From NCBI RefSeq assembly GCF_030704535.1, contig NC_081817.1:449001-513000 (forward strand): a stretch of DNA of 64,000 bases. Direction: 5' to 3'. The position numbers were made by a program, and so were the translations under genes. The notes beneath the pieces are model-generated. The model searched no databases, had not been told where the DNA came from, and saw nothing but the letters and a program-made list of their open reading frames with translations. The stretch comes from Vitis vinifera (Eukaryota > Streptophyta > Magnoliopsida > Vitales > Vitaceae). This document shows, in pieces, positions 35,101 through 46,244 of the stretch (positions within the stretch are counted from its first letter, which is position 1; each line of letters opens with the position of its first letter).

Positions 35101-37028
35101 ACAAGGATATGGAGGAGCTAGGAAAGAAAATGGCTAAACGTTGTAATGGGTTGCCTTTGGCAATTGTTGTGCTTGGAGGACTTTTGGCCACTAAACCCTG
35201 CACATTCAATGCCTGGGGAATAGTAGATCGAAATATTAAATCATACTTTAGAAGAGGTGATGGCAATTCCAAGCAACAAAGTAGTGAAGTGTCAGATGTG
35301 TTAGCTTTAAGTTACCGAGATTTGCCATACCATTTAAAACCTTGCTTCCTCTATTTGGCTCATTTCCATGAGAACTATAAAATACCAACAAATACTTTGG
35401 TTCGGATGTGGATGGCTGAAGGAATCATACCTGAAATGCCTGACAAAGGGGTGGGAGAAGAAACAATGGAGGATGTTGGACATCAGTATCTAGATGAGCT
35501 AATTGGAAGGTGTATGGTTCAAGTGGGAGTAAGAAATTCAAATGGAAGAGTCAAAACTTGCTGGTTGCATGATCTTATGCGAGATCTATGTTTGTCAATA
35601 GCCAAAGAAGAAAATTTTCTTGATATTATCAATCTTCAGCAAGTGGAGACATTTTCATCTTCTATGGTAACAGCATCCACTTCAAATAAAGTCCGAAGAT
35701 GTGCCATTTATCTGGATCAATCCGTTCCTATAGAGAATGTAGCAAAGGCAAGACTAGTCCCTGAAAATAGAGATGACGATGTTAACAACTATGTCAATTT
35801 TAACCCAGAAAATGCTACACACCTCCGATCTCTTCTAATATTCTATCCATCAACACCAAATACAGTTCATTGGATGCTGAGGAAGCTGAGCTTGAAGAAC
35901 TTCAAATTATTAAGAGTATTGAGTCTTGAGAGACTTTCACTGGAAGAAAAATTACTAAGAGAAATAGGCAACCTCATACACCTGAAGTATTTGAGTTTCA
36001 GGGATGCTAAGCTGTTAAGCTTCCCATCATCTATAAAAAATTTAGGTTGCATCCAGACGTTGGATTTACGGTTTTGTAATGATGATAACCTTGTAACTTG
36101 TACTAAAATAGGTGATGTGATATGTATGATGAAATTACTAAGACACCTCTACCTTCCTAGATATCTTTATGTGGGTACTAGTAAGGTGCAATGGGACAAA
36201 TTGAGCAACTTGGAGACGCTAAAAGCCTTTGATGCAAGACAATGGGCTGTAAAAGATTTGGTCCAATTGACCAAGCTTCGGAAATTGAAGATAAATAATC
36301 TCAACAGCTTTAAAGAGTTGGAGGTAATTCTCAAGCCCCCCTGTCCTTTTTCACTTCATTCCCTGGTTTTGGATGAGGTGAGCACCAAAATGGAAGAAAC
36401 GGATCTAAGGCAATTATCAATGTGTCGACATCTTTATGAGCTATTCTTGGGAGGAGAAATAAGCAACTTGCCCGGGCACGGCCACTTCCCTTCAAACCTC
36501 ACTAAGTTAACCTTGTCTTATTCTCTCTTAAAACAAGATCCCATACCGATTCTGGAGAGGCTTCCTTACTTGACAATCCTACGCTTATTTAATTCATATG
36601 ATGGGGAAGAAATGGTTTTCTCTGGAACTGGGTTCCCTCAACTCAAATATCTGCAACTCTCCTATATTGAATTCTTAAAAAGGTTAAGGGTGTGTAAAGG
36701 TGCAATGCCTAGTCTAGTGAGTTTAACAATCCATAGCTGCATGTCATTGGAAGCGGTTCCTGAAGGACTGATACACATCACTACCCTTAACGAATTGAAG
36801 TTTGAGTATATGCCCATAGAGTTCATGGAGAGGCTTCAAGTGATACGTGGAAAAGAAGGGGAGGATTTCTACAAAGTCAAGCACTTGCCTTCCATCGCAT
36901 TCAGTGCAATATCTGGTAACCCATTTTTATACATACAACTTCTAATTGCAGAATCTCACTCTGTCCAAAAATTATTTCTGGTTATTCTGTTTGTTTATTT
37001 AAACTTCTCTCGTCAACTGGCTGCCTAA
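32107..37028 (+). CDS. NLR-E: CC-NB-ARC-LRR disease resistance protein (RPP8/RPP13-like), apparently intact
   Basis: Exon 1 is 32107-33142 and exon 2 is 35089-37028, 2976 nt, 991 aa. Approximate residues: coiled coil 1-150 with AAYDAEDI near 70, P-loop GMGGLGKTTLA 194-204, RNBS-A, kinase-2 CLVILDDVW 274-282, RNBS-B GSKIVITTR, RNBS-C, intron at 346 (phase 1), NGLPLAIVVLGG, RNBS-D CFLYLAHFHENYKI, LHDLMRDL (LHD at MHD), and LRRs to about 950. Paralogues splice after the segment FYKV...SI; here the site reads GTAACC (36916) rather than GTAAGT. If it is not used, translation continues for 37 residues into a hydrophobic tail with KLFLVILFVYLNF, ending TAA at 37026-37028. It is the only NLR on the plus strand and is an inverted sister of NLR-A by flank and exon sequence. 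Confidence 0.85.
33143..35088 (+). other. NLR-E intron 1 (1.95 kb)
   Basis: Donor GTATTTTTT at 33143 and acceptor TTTGTAG ending at 35088. It includes an (AAT)n run at 33250-33272 and AT-rich DNA. A partly repeated pair of segments lies near 34075-34180 and 34205-34320 (TTTGGTAAAAGATTTAGTGAAATAGA versus TTGGTAAAAGATTAAGTGAAATGGA). No gene seen inside. Confidence 0.75.
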
Positions 37029-37359
37029 ATACAGAATTAAAAAAAAAAAGATTAAATGTAGGTGTTTTTGAATTTGATTGTTTGATTGATTGTAAACTCC
37101 ACAAACAATGGATCAATCTCTGTATGTTTGCACTAAAGGCACATGTTATAAAGATATTGAACTATTTATGGAATTACACACAGGTCTGTTGCATGACAAA
37201 AAACAGCTTGCTTTCCTTTGACCCTTGTATTTCAATGTTCTGTTATTGGCAGAAATTGAGATGAAAGTGACAACATACTCGATCTTCTGAAGAAGCAACT
37301 TACTACTTGTTACAAATGCATGGCCAAAACATAATGCCATTCCAATTTTGTGAAAGCAG

Positions 37360-37669
37360 CTAATCAAAATCATGAATTTGGACAGTAGAACTGATGAGAG
37401 ATTGCTATTTGATGCAGAGGATGATGTTTATCAAATGCTTATGAAGATCTTAAATAGTGATCCAAGTGACAACATGAAGATTCTAAAGGCACTTATAAAT
37501 GCCGAGGACGATCAGTTGCCACTTCTTGATGGCTCTACAAATAGAAGGGTTTGCTCTCCAAGCACATTACTGCATCACCAGTGCACTTCATAGTCATATA
37601 TAAACAAATTACTAAATACTACTTTTAGTAACAGTTTACACTCAGAATTGAAGTTTTAATATACTCTTT

Positions 37670-37703
<34 letters not shown>

Positions 37704-38945
37704 CATTTTGTTTTGTTTTTGTTTTCTTTTTTCTTTTTTCTTTTTTTGGGGTGCAAAACAGGTAAAATTGGAGGTGCTGAAGGGGAAGAATGTGTTTCTG
37801 CTCATATCAGGCCTAGACTTTCCCACTGAGGATCTCTTACTTCTCAAACATATTCACAAGGAATTCTGTTTGGAGCGGAGTTTGATACATAGGCGGCATG
37901 AGTTTATGTGGATCCCAATTGTGGATCATTCTTTTAAGTGGAAAGATTCTCAGCAGCAAGAGATGTTTGAGTGTCTGCAGGCCTCAATGCCATGGTATTC
38001 GGTCTGCACTCCTGCACGCATTGATAAGGCAATCATCAGGTTCATCAAGGAGGAGTGGCACTTCCAGAATAAGCCCATCCTTGTGGTGCTAGATTCACAA
38101 GGAAAAGTGATGAACCGTAATGCTATTCACATGATGCGGATATGGGAGGACACCGGCTACCCATTCACCAGTTCGAAAGAGAAAGCTCTGTGGGGGGCAG
38201 AGACTTGGGGGCTTGAGCTGCTGGTTCATGACGTACACCCAACCATACAGAACTGGGTAATTATCCACCTTTACTAATCTAAACACACAGTTACTTGAGT
38301 ATGAATAACTTCACTTATACCTATTTGAGACCAATCTCAAACAATTTTTTGGGACATTGGGAATTTTATTTTATTTTATTTTATTTTTTGTTTCATCAGA
38401 TCAAAAAGGGAAAATTCATTTGCTTGTATGGAGGGACTGACATGAAGTGGATCCAAACATTCACAACCGTAGCAAAGGAAGTTGCGTCAGCTGAGCGGAT
38501 CCCCTTAGAAATGGTGTACGTGGGAAAGAGCAACGTGGGAAAGAGCAACCACAGAGAGCGAGTCCTACAATGCATAGCATTCATCAGTATGAAGGAACTG
38601 AGCCACTGGTGGTCAGACCGCACCATGGTCTGGTTCTGGAGCCGGCTGGAGAGCATGTTATTCTCCAAGATCCAGCTAGGAAGGGAGGACGAGAAGGACC
38701 CCATGTTGGAGGAAATCAAGAAACTGCTCAGCTACGACAAGGAAGGAGGATGGGCTATGCTCAGCAAGGGATCCTCGCCAATTTTCAGTGGTTCCAGCGC
38801 CACTGTTTTGCCTACCTTCTTGGCGTACCATGCATGGAAAGAGCAGGTCCCGACGAAGGGTTTTGATCAGGCAGTCATGGATTACCATGACCAGCTTCGC
38901 AACGATTCTGATTACCCGAAGTTTGATTTTATTGATATTGAATGA
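37360..38945 (+). pseudogene. Sieve element occlusion (SEO) protein, C-terminal fragment
   Basis: Exons 37372-37548, 37762-38256 and 38400-38945 splice in phase 0 to about 405 aa from the first ATG. A GCAG acceptor at 37356-37359 shows that the first visible exon is really internal. Sequence hallmarks of the SEO family: DNMKILKALI, KGKNVFLLISGLDF, MPWYSV, KPILVVLDSQGKVMN and FICLYGG, the thioredoxin-like C domain. Family members are about 650-820 aa and normally end in a Cys-rich tail. Here the N-terminal domain is missing, and the protein stops at DFIDIE without that tail. A 15-bp in-frame duplication (38520-38534/38535-38549) gives VGKSNVGKSN. The family forms phloem P-protein filaments that plug wounded sieve tubes. 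It is probably non-functional here, though the exons are open. Confidence 0.82.
37673..37701. repeat. (TA)n microsatellite in SEO intron
   Basis: About 29 bp of alternating TA followed by T-rich tract before the exon acceptor. Confidence 0.9.
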
Positions 38946-39446
38946 AATCTTGTATATATTTTTAAAATCCATTTATAAATACTAAGTAATTTAAAAATGA
39001 ATAATCTTTTTACTAAGTTTAAATAAATTTAAAAAAGAAGAAAGAAAACCACCTTCAAACCAATTAAACAGAGTATCCTGAAACACTATAAAGTATACAC
39101 CGATAACCAAACAGGCCCCTGGAAGAGCAGCCTTTAGCCTTTCTCCCTCTCATCTGCAGAAGCTCTTTTCCTCTTCCAACAATGACAAGATGTGCAGATT
39201 TGAAGTAAAAATTTTGTCAATTGGATTTGTATAACTACAACAACATGGTTGAGGTTGCCAAAGCAACAAGTCAATAATTGAACTCCCCATGGCGTCACCG
39301 GCGTGGATGTGCGCCACAGAGGAAGCTCCCTGCTTCTGCCAAACCAGGTGCTCCTCTCTGTGTCTCTCTTGCTGGTGTGGGTTGGTGTCCGAGAATTGGG
39401 TTTGTTTTTAATTTCAATATTAATAACAATTCTAATTTTCATAAAG

Positions 39447-39482
<36 letters not shown>

Positions 39483-40438
39483 GTTGAAAAGCTTATATTG
39501 AATTTTTGAAATAACTCACATTAAAGGTGTGGTTTTTAACCTTTTAAAGTATTAAAAATATTAAAAGTTTTTTCTAAAATCACTATAAAACGAGTTATAA
39601 GAGTTTTTTTTATAATGATTCTAAGAAGCATTTTTTAACTTTTTTAATATTTGAAAATTTTTATCATTCGAATATTAAAAAAACTATAAATATTTCCTAA
39701 ATTCCCTATCAAATGCACTCTAAATTTAAATTTTGACCTTCCTCATCCCACATCAAAAATCTAAGGAAATTAAAACAAGTTTATAAGCCTCATTCAATCA
39801 CAATAAATCAACTGACCTTTGGGTCATGATAGGTAGTGCGTGGAGTGGTCCGTAAACAGTAGCCCACCTTGCGCCTGTAAAGTTCTTTTCTAAGAAATTT
39901 GAATTTTGTGGATTATAAAGTTGATAGGAATTATTTTTTTTTTCTTTTGAGTCTAAATGACCCAAAATATCAAAACTCAAACTTTGGATTTTAAAATATT
40001 ATCATAATTGGTTCTTATCTCTCATCCCATTTTGTGCCAGCAGCCGCCACTGCTGAGAAGAAGAAATTTCCAGGTATGAAGATGATTTTAGAAAGATGGA
40101 GGTTTTTTCATCTTTTGGATAAATATATGGAAGCAAAAAAATAATGCAAGAAATCAGAGCCAAAAAAAGGGACTAATTGGTTGCCTTTACATCATGATAA
40201 AAGTGTGGATTAAGGCTCAATTTAAAAAGTGTTTTAAGAGATAATTCAGAAAAAAAATTTTAGAAATTGTTTTTTGAAAATTGTTCTCAAAATAATAGTT
40301 TGTTTAAGAGTTGAAAAGTTTTTAATCTGTTTTCTATATTTTTAAATATGTATTTTTTTAAAAAATAATTTTATATTTGTATAACTATTGTTTAAAATTG
40401 TTTTTAGAAAATAAGTTGTTAAAAAAATTAGGTTAATC
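38946..40438. other. Intergenic region after SEO fragment
   Basis: No gene is recognised. It contains an (AT)n run at 39449-39479. A short stretch at 40070-40140 (TATGAAGATGATTTTAGAAA...GGATAAATATATGGAAGCA) matches the NLR downstream flank at 5320-5395 and 21515-21590, so it is another displaced piece of the NLR unit. Confidence 0.5.
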
Positions 40439-41685
40439 TGATATATGGTAATCACCCTAAAAGGGGGTGAATAAGGTGATGGTTTCTTTTTGCAAATTTA
40501 AACTATATGAATATAAGAGATAATTATATGTAAATATATAATAAACAATATAAAGACAATTGTACATAAATTAAAAGAGTAGGGAAGAGAGAATGCAAAC
40601 ACAAGATTTTATAGTGGTTCGACGCAACCCGGCCTACATCCACTCTCCTTTAGTTTCAATCCCAAACTTGAGGTTCCACTAATTCAAGGCTTTCAAATCA
40701 AGCCTTCAACCAATACAATTGAATTATGGTTCCAATTCACCTTTTTGGACTTTTGGTTCTAAGCACCCTTTACATTTTTTAAGAGATATCCCACTCTTGA
40801 ACAACCCCTCAAGTGATACCCCACACTTGAGAAACTTCCTCTCAAAGATTTACAAATAAATGATTTCATAATATTTTAGTACAAAAACTTTAAACTCAAA
40901 AGATACAATTTAAAATTAGGATTGAATGGTGCATTAAAGATATGCAAGTTTTAGAACAATGGTGCACTCAAAAACACTCTTCCAAGGTTCAAATATATTC
41001 AAGAAAGGTTTGGGAAGTTAAGTTTATGAAACAATAAAGATTGAAACCTTTTTATAGAAAAAAAAAAAAAAGTCAAACTAGCTATTGGGGGTTCAACCGG
41101 TCGAGTTGAGGGTCGACTGGTTGACTAGCCATTAGCATTTAATGCTTGGCAGGTGACCGTTGGACCTCAACCGAACCTCAACTGGACCTTAATCGGTTGA
41201 ACAACCATTCTGGAAGAAAGAAAAATTTTTGTGCACCCTCGACCGGTTGAGCTGGGGGTCGATCGGAACTATTCATCCGGTTTAACCAGTTGAGCCATTT
41301 TTGGCTCAACAACCAACTTTTTCAACTTAAAACCGTTTAAACAAGTTTGAAAAACATTTGACACAAGATTTTAATTGAAAACATGAAATCATCCAATTTT
41401 AAAAATATTTAAAATAAAATAACTTTTGGATGATTTCGATACATAAGTAAAGAATGTAATGTATGAAAATCCTAGTACACCAACAACCTTACAAAGAAAT
41501 CTTATGAAGCTTGGGTCTTAAAAAACACTTCTCCTTGAGGTGATCTTCTTCTTCATGATTTTTCTTTGGTTTGATTTGTCTTTGTGATTGCCACTTTGGA
41601 AATCGTCTTACCTAATCACACTTAAAATATAATCATTAGTTTTAAACCTTATTTTGTTATCATCAAAACCGATATTAACCAAACA
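40439..41685 (-). mobile_element. LTR-retrotransposon long terminal repeat (probable solo or truncated LTR)
   Basis: On the minus strand it starts TGTTTGGTTAATATCGGTTT, followed by the very common plant LTR text TGATGATAACAAAATAAGG. Toward the other end it contains the conserved TTTATAGTGGTTCGACGCAA...CCCGGCCTACATCCACTCTC block (plus strand 40607-40650) and AAAGGGGGTGAATAAGG. Repeated GGTCGA/CCGGTTGA words lie at 41094-41280. No internal domain follows on either side, and no clean target duplication was found, so the boundaries are approximate. Confidence 0.6.
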
Positions 41686-42029
41686 TTGGTTTCACATAAG
41701 TGAAAATAACCAATGTTTTGAAAATTGAACAATCATTGAACCAAAAAAATTTTAAATTTATTGGTTTGTCAGATTGGTGATCGAACTATGATGGAACTAG
41801 TGATATCATAAATATATAGTTTATATTTTATTAAAATTAAAAATAATTATAAATATTTAAAATATGTATAAATAAACTTAAAATCAATAATATTTATTTT
41901 TCATGTTTATATATATATAAATTCAAAGTATGTATATAGAGGATTTAAATAATTCAAACTTTATCCTAATTCTCTATTGAGGATAAGCAATAGGGTAAGT
42001 GAAACAAACTTAAATATAGAATTGGAGGC

Positions 42030-42200
42030 TCTCTCCAATAATACACATGGAATCTGGCACACTCAAATCAAACAAAAGGATGGAACCCCTTTGCACATGG
42101 GAATCTGGAACACTCAAATCATGCAAAAGGATGGAACATGAGGCCGGCAAGAGGGGTCTGCAGTTGGCACCAACCCTCAGCAAGGTCAGCACAGCACCGG
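42030..42200. repeat. Displaced NLR 5'-flank fragment with ~50-bp internal duplication
   Basis: Matches 19540-19640 and 29180-29310 in the same orientation. The unit CACATGGAATCTGGCACACT... (42044-42086) is repeated at 42094-42137. Non-coding. It suggests that another NLR 5' end once lay here. Confidence 0.6.
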
Positions 42201-42459
42201 CATATATAAAATATATTTTCAGAAATGATTTTTTAAATCCTATCTTCGAAAATGTTTCCAAACAAAACCTTGCTTTCTCAAATTCCTTCAACTCTTTCTC
42301 AATTTCCCCAATGATCAACATCACAAATCTCCCACATTCAATCTTCTCTTTCAACCTCCCTAGATTGAATTAAACTAGTTAATCATATTTTTAGAACAAA
42401 GAAAAACCCACTGTTTGAGTGGCCGCTGGATTCATTACTTTCTGAAAATATTTTATGTT

Positions 42460-43115
42460 TAAAGAACAAAGAAACAAGGGGAAATATTATTGAAATATCC
42501 AATTTTCTTCTACACAACATATAGACAATAACAAAAGGGCACAATGAGGACCAATAGAAACACAATCCCAGATTTATTAGTCACAAACAAGGCCAACACA
42601 CCAATTAAAAAGAAAAAAAAATCACAGGAATATTGTCTTGAGATCACAGAAAGTCAAATTGCATCTAGTACCACACTTCTTCTGCTTGATAAAATAGGAT
42701 GTATAACATGAGCCGTCACTCACAAGTACAGCAACTCCCATGTATCATTACTTCTTCATAATCTACCCCCTTGATGGAGTCCATGAGCAAGTTTGTCTTG
42801 GAAGATTGCTGCTTGTCTTGAGGGACCTAGCAAATAAACACAAAATCATTAGTAGAAGCACTTCTTAAATTATCCACCAAGAACATAACATTTCTGATAA
42901 GTCAACACACCAATCTTATAGAAAAATTCATAGGAATATTGTGTTCAGATCACAATAAGTTTAATTTCATGTTGTAGTACTCTCACTATAGTTCACAAAC
43001 AATGTTCTAATTAGGCTAACTGCTTACAAGTAACAACTCACATTTAGCTTTACTTCATCGGTAAGTCTGTCTTCAGTGGTTGTTGCTTTCCTTTAGCCTT
43101 TAGGTACCTGGTAAT
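42460..43115 (-). repeat. NLR-F downstream flank with two terminal-exon copies
   Basis: Minus-strand acceptor-plus-exon copies occur at about 43108 (TTACCAG then GTACCTAAAGG) and about 42830 (TTTGCTAG then GTCCCTCAAGAC), each followed by 3'-UTR-like sequence resembling 15168-15000. The two blocks show the 3' terminal segment was duplicated here. No independent gene. Confidence 0.55.
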
Positions 43116-43464
43116 TAAACATAAAATCATGGTTAGATGCACCTCTCAAATCATCTGCACAGAACATTGATATACTAGGGTCAAATGAAATGAAGAAGTT
43201 GATGTCATCCTTTTTTTTTTCTTTTTTAAACAAATAAATTTATTAAAAAGCAGTGTGAATATTGGTTGAGAAGGCAAATACTTATTTTTCATATCATGCA
43301 TAGAACTATGAGCAATTCCATAACTAGGTCAATCTGTGATAAAACCATGTTCTTTTGGTGCAAAGAAAAGGATCTTGAATAATTTATAAAAAAAAAAAAA
43401 AAATTGATGTGTTTATGTATATAGAAAGAAACATGAAAAGGCGCAAATGAGTTTCCAAACACTT

Positions 43465-45185
43465 TCACCAAATGATTGAGATGGCGCAAGTCTCTTTACG
43501 AATTTTCTAGGCATATTCTGAATCAGCAAGACCTTAAGGGTAGTAATGTACCTTAGTCCTTCAGGAACCATACTCCAATACTTAAATCCTTAAGACTAGG
43601 CATTGCACCTTTATTCACCCTCAACCTTTTCAAGCGGGGGGCATCATAGAGAGTCAGATGTTTGAGTTGAGGGAAACCATCGTATGCAACATTCAATAAT
43701 CGAAGGATTGTCAACTTAACAAGTCTCTCCAAAATTCCTATTAGATCTTCATTTAGTTGAGAATACTTCAAGGTTAACTTGGTGAGGTTTGGAGGGAAGT
43801 GGTGGTGCGTAGGCAAGTTGCTTATTTTTCGATTCAGGTGTAATTTATCAAGTTGTTTACATGTCGACGATTGCATTACATCTGTTTCTTCCCTTTCAGT
43901 GCCTACATTGATCAAAACCAAGGAACAAAGATGACTGGAAATGGGACAAGAGAGTTTGAGGATTACCTCCACTCTTTGAAGCTTTTGAGATCAATCATCT
44001 TCACTTTACGAAGCTTGGTCAATTGTGCCAAATCTTTTACGACCCACTTTCTTGCATTGAAGTTTGCTAGTGTCCCCAAGTTGCTAAGATTGTCCCATAG
44101 CACTCTACCATTATGAATATTTATGGGAACGTAGTTGGTTTCAGGAAGGTAGAGGTGTCTCGGCCATTTCATCCTGCATTTCACATCATGTATTCTCCAA
44201 CAAGTTAGGGCAATGTGAAACTGTAAATCCAGTGTCGCATGCACCCCAAATTGCCTACAGATGATGGGAAGCAGAACAGCCAAGGTTCTTTCAAACTCAA
44301 GTATTTCAAGTGTATAAGGTTGCCTACTGCTCTTATTAATTTTTCTTCCAAAACAAGTCCCTCGAGATTTAACACTCTTAATAATCTGAAGTCCTTGAAG
44401 TCCAATTCCCTCAGCATCCAGTGGACTACATTTGGTTGGCAACTGAATGTTAGAAAAGACCGAAGGTGGGTATCATTTTCTATATTCAAATTGACATACC
44501 TATTAGCATGCTCATCTCTATTTTTAAAAACTGATGTAGCCTCTGCTAGACACTCCACAGGAACACCTTGATCCAAATTTATGGCTCGTCTTCGGACTTT
44601 CTTTAGAGTGGTTGCTGTTACCAGAGGATGAAATGGTTTCCTCTTGCAGAAGATTGGTAATCTCAAGAAGAGTTTCTTCTCTTGCTTTTAGCAAGCACAA
44701 ATCTCGCATAAGGTCATGGAGGAGACAACTTTTCCATTTGAACTCCTTGCTCCCACTTGAACCATACACCTCCCAATTGGCTCATCCAAATATGCTTCTG
44801 CAACATCCTCCAATGTTTCTTCTCCCATCTCTTTTTAAGGTATGCCTGGTATAATTCCTTCAGCGACCCACATTTGGACCGAAGTATCAACTAGTATTTA
44901 ATTCATAATCCTCAGGAAAATGGCCCAAAGAAAGGAAACATGGTTTTAAGTGGCATGACAAATCTTGGTAACTTAAAGCCAACACATCTGACACTCCTTT
45001 GCCTTCTTGCTCATTGCCTTTGCCTCTCAAGCATGACTCAACATTTCTATGCCCCATCTCCCATTCATAGAATGTGTGTTTTGTAGCCAGAAGCCCTCCA
45101 AGCACAACGACAGCTAATGACAACCCCCCATAATATTTAGTCATTTCCTTTCCCAGCTCTTCCATGTTCCTGTTAATGATAGGAT
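43465..45185 (-). pseudogene. NLR-F: exon-2-only CNL relic
   Basis: A splice acceptor (TTTGTAG ending at 45186) and exon 2 start ATCCTATCATTAAC match the paralogues. The frame MEELGKEMTKYYGG follows, with GLPL degraded to GLSL, then RNBS-D (CFLSLGHFPEDYEL). At least four frameshifts or stops split the remainder (breaks near 44880, 44700, 44450-44200 and 43970). LRR pieces continue to about 43550. Exon 1 (CC, P-loop, kinase-2) is absent, although the upstream flank segment is present at 45595-45720, so exon 1 was deleted. Confidence 0.88.
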
Positions 45186-45594
45186 CTACAAATTCAAGAA
45201 GAGATTCATTAGGATTTAGGAATATTCTGAGAAATATTATAAGAAAAATGAATTACCTAAGAATCACAATATTGTAATATGCAGAACTTATTATGCAATT
45301 CAGAACATGTTGTGATTTATGAACTGATTTAAGGTAAAATAAAAAATACAAAATACAAACAATAATATACTAAAATGGGCAAAATTTAAGAAATAACTTG
45401 CATAAAAAGGAAAAGTGTTCCTTTAATTTTAAAATGCAAATTTTGAAGCTAGTTTTAAAATCAAATTTCTTTGTTTCAAAAATCTTTTATTGATGCTTTA
45501 TTTTGAAACGTCCAAGTGAACCAATCATTTCATCTTATGTGTTCAATTTGTGATGATATGTGAGATTCATCGTAGCATGAGCAATTATAGTGTT

Positions 45595-45720
45595 ACAACG
45601 CCACTGCCAATCATGGCCATACTTCACCGCCATCCCTTAAGCTTCTTCCACCACCATGGTTGGAGAATCCCTCAAATCAACGCTGCCCCACTTCAGAACC
45701 TCCATTGAAGCACCGTAAAA
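45595..45720 (-). repeat. Inverted copy of 31003-31123 upstream of NLR-F
   Basis: On the minus strand it reads CAATGGAGGTTCTGAAGTGG...GATTGGCAGTGGCGTTGTAA, near-identical to the segment 1 kb upstream of NLR-E. It is more GC-rich than its surroundings. The frame MEVLKWGSVDLRDSPTM then VVEEA is followed by a stop. The product is unknown. Confidence 0.65.
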
Positions 45721-46230
45721 AAAGGAATTTAAAAAATAATTATTATTATTACATTAATTAATTTTTATTTATTATTTTATCCTAGCATTGATTTTAGAAA
45801 TACTTGGCTCCAAAAGAAAAATATAATCCCACTCACTCCCTGAAACTTGTAAATGTGATAGAAATGGATGGAGAGCATTTCTAGCAAATAAATAAAGGTT
45901 ATTTGTTTTATTCGCGAAATATTTTCATATAATTAATTTATATTTATAATTAATTTATCCTTCAAATTAAATTTTTTATTAACTTGGGTAGAAAGGGGAG
46001 GAGGAGAAAGAAAAAAACAAAAAATAAAATAAAAGTTGGGTTTGAATATATAATAAAAAATATAAAAAATTTAATAATTTTTTACATTTAATTCTCTATT
46101 TTCAGAGTGAATCAATAAGAATTTTTTATTTTTTTCCAATATTTTCTTACCCAGAACTAAAAATGTCTTGTTTTGTTTTGGGTTGGGCTTTTATTTATTG
46201 GGCCTGGCATTTGTGAACTTCAATATATAA
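45721..46230. other. AT-rich intergenic DNA between the NLR cluster and PSF3
   Basis: No gene or recognisable repeat is seen. This is the apparent right boundary of the NLR cluster. It includes the presumed PSF3 promoter toward 46200. Confidence 0.45.
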
Positions 46231-46244
46231 ATGACGACCCACCA

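Noticed and set aside
36900-38945. NLR-E with SEO as an integrated decoy domain
   Set aside because: A TAA at 37026-37028 separates them. Splicing from 36915 to the visible acceptors (37182, 37253, 37359 areas) is out of frame or quickly hits stops, so a fusion protein is not supported by the sequence.
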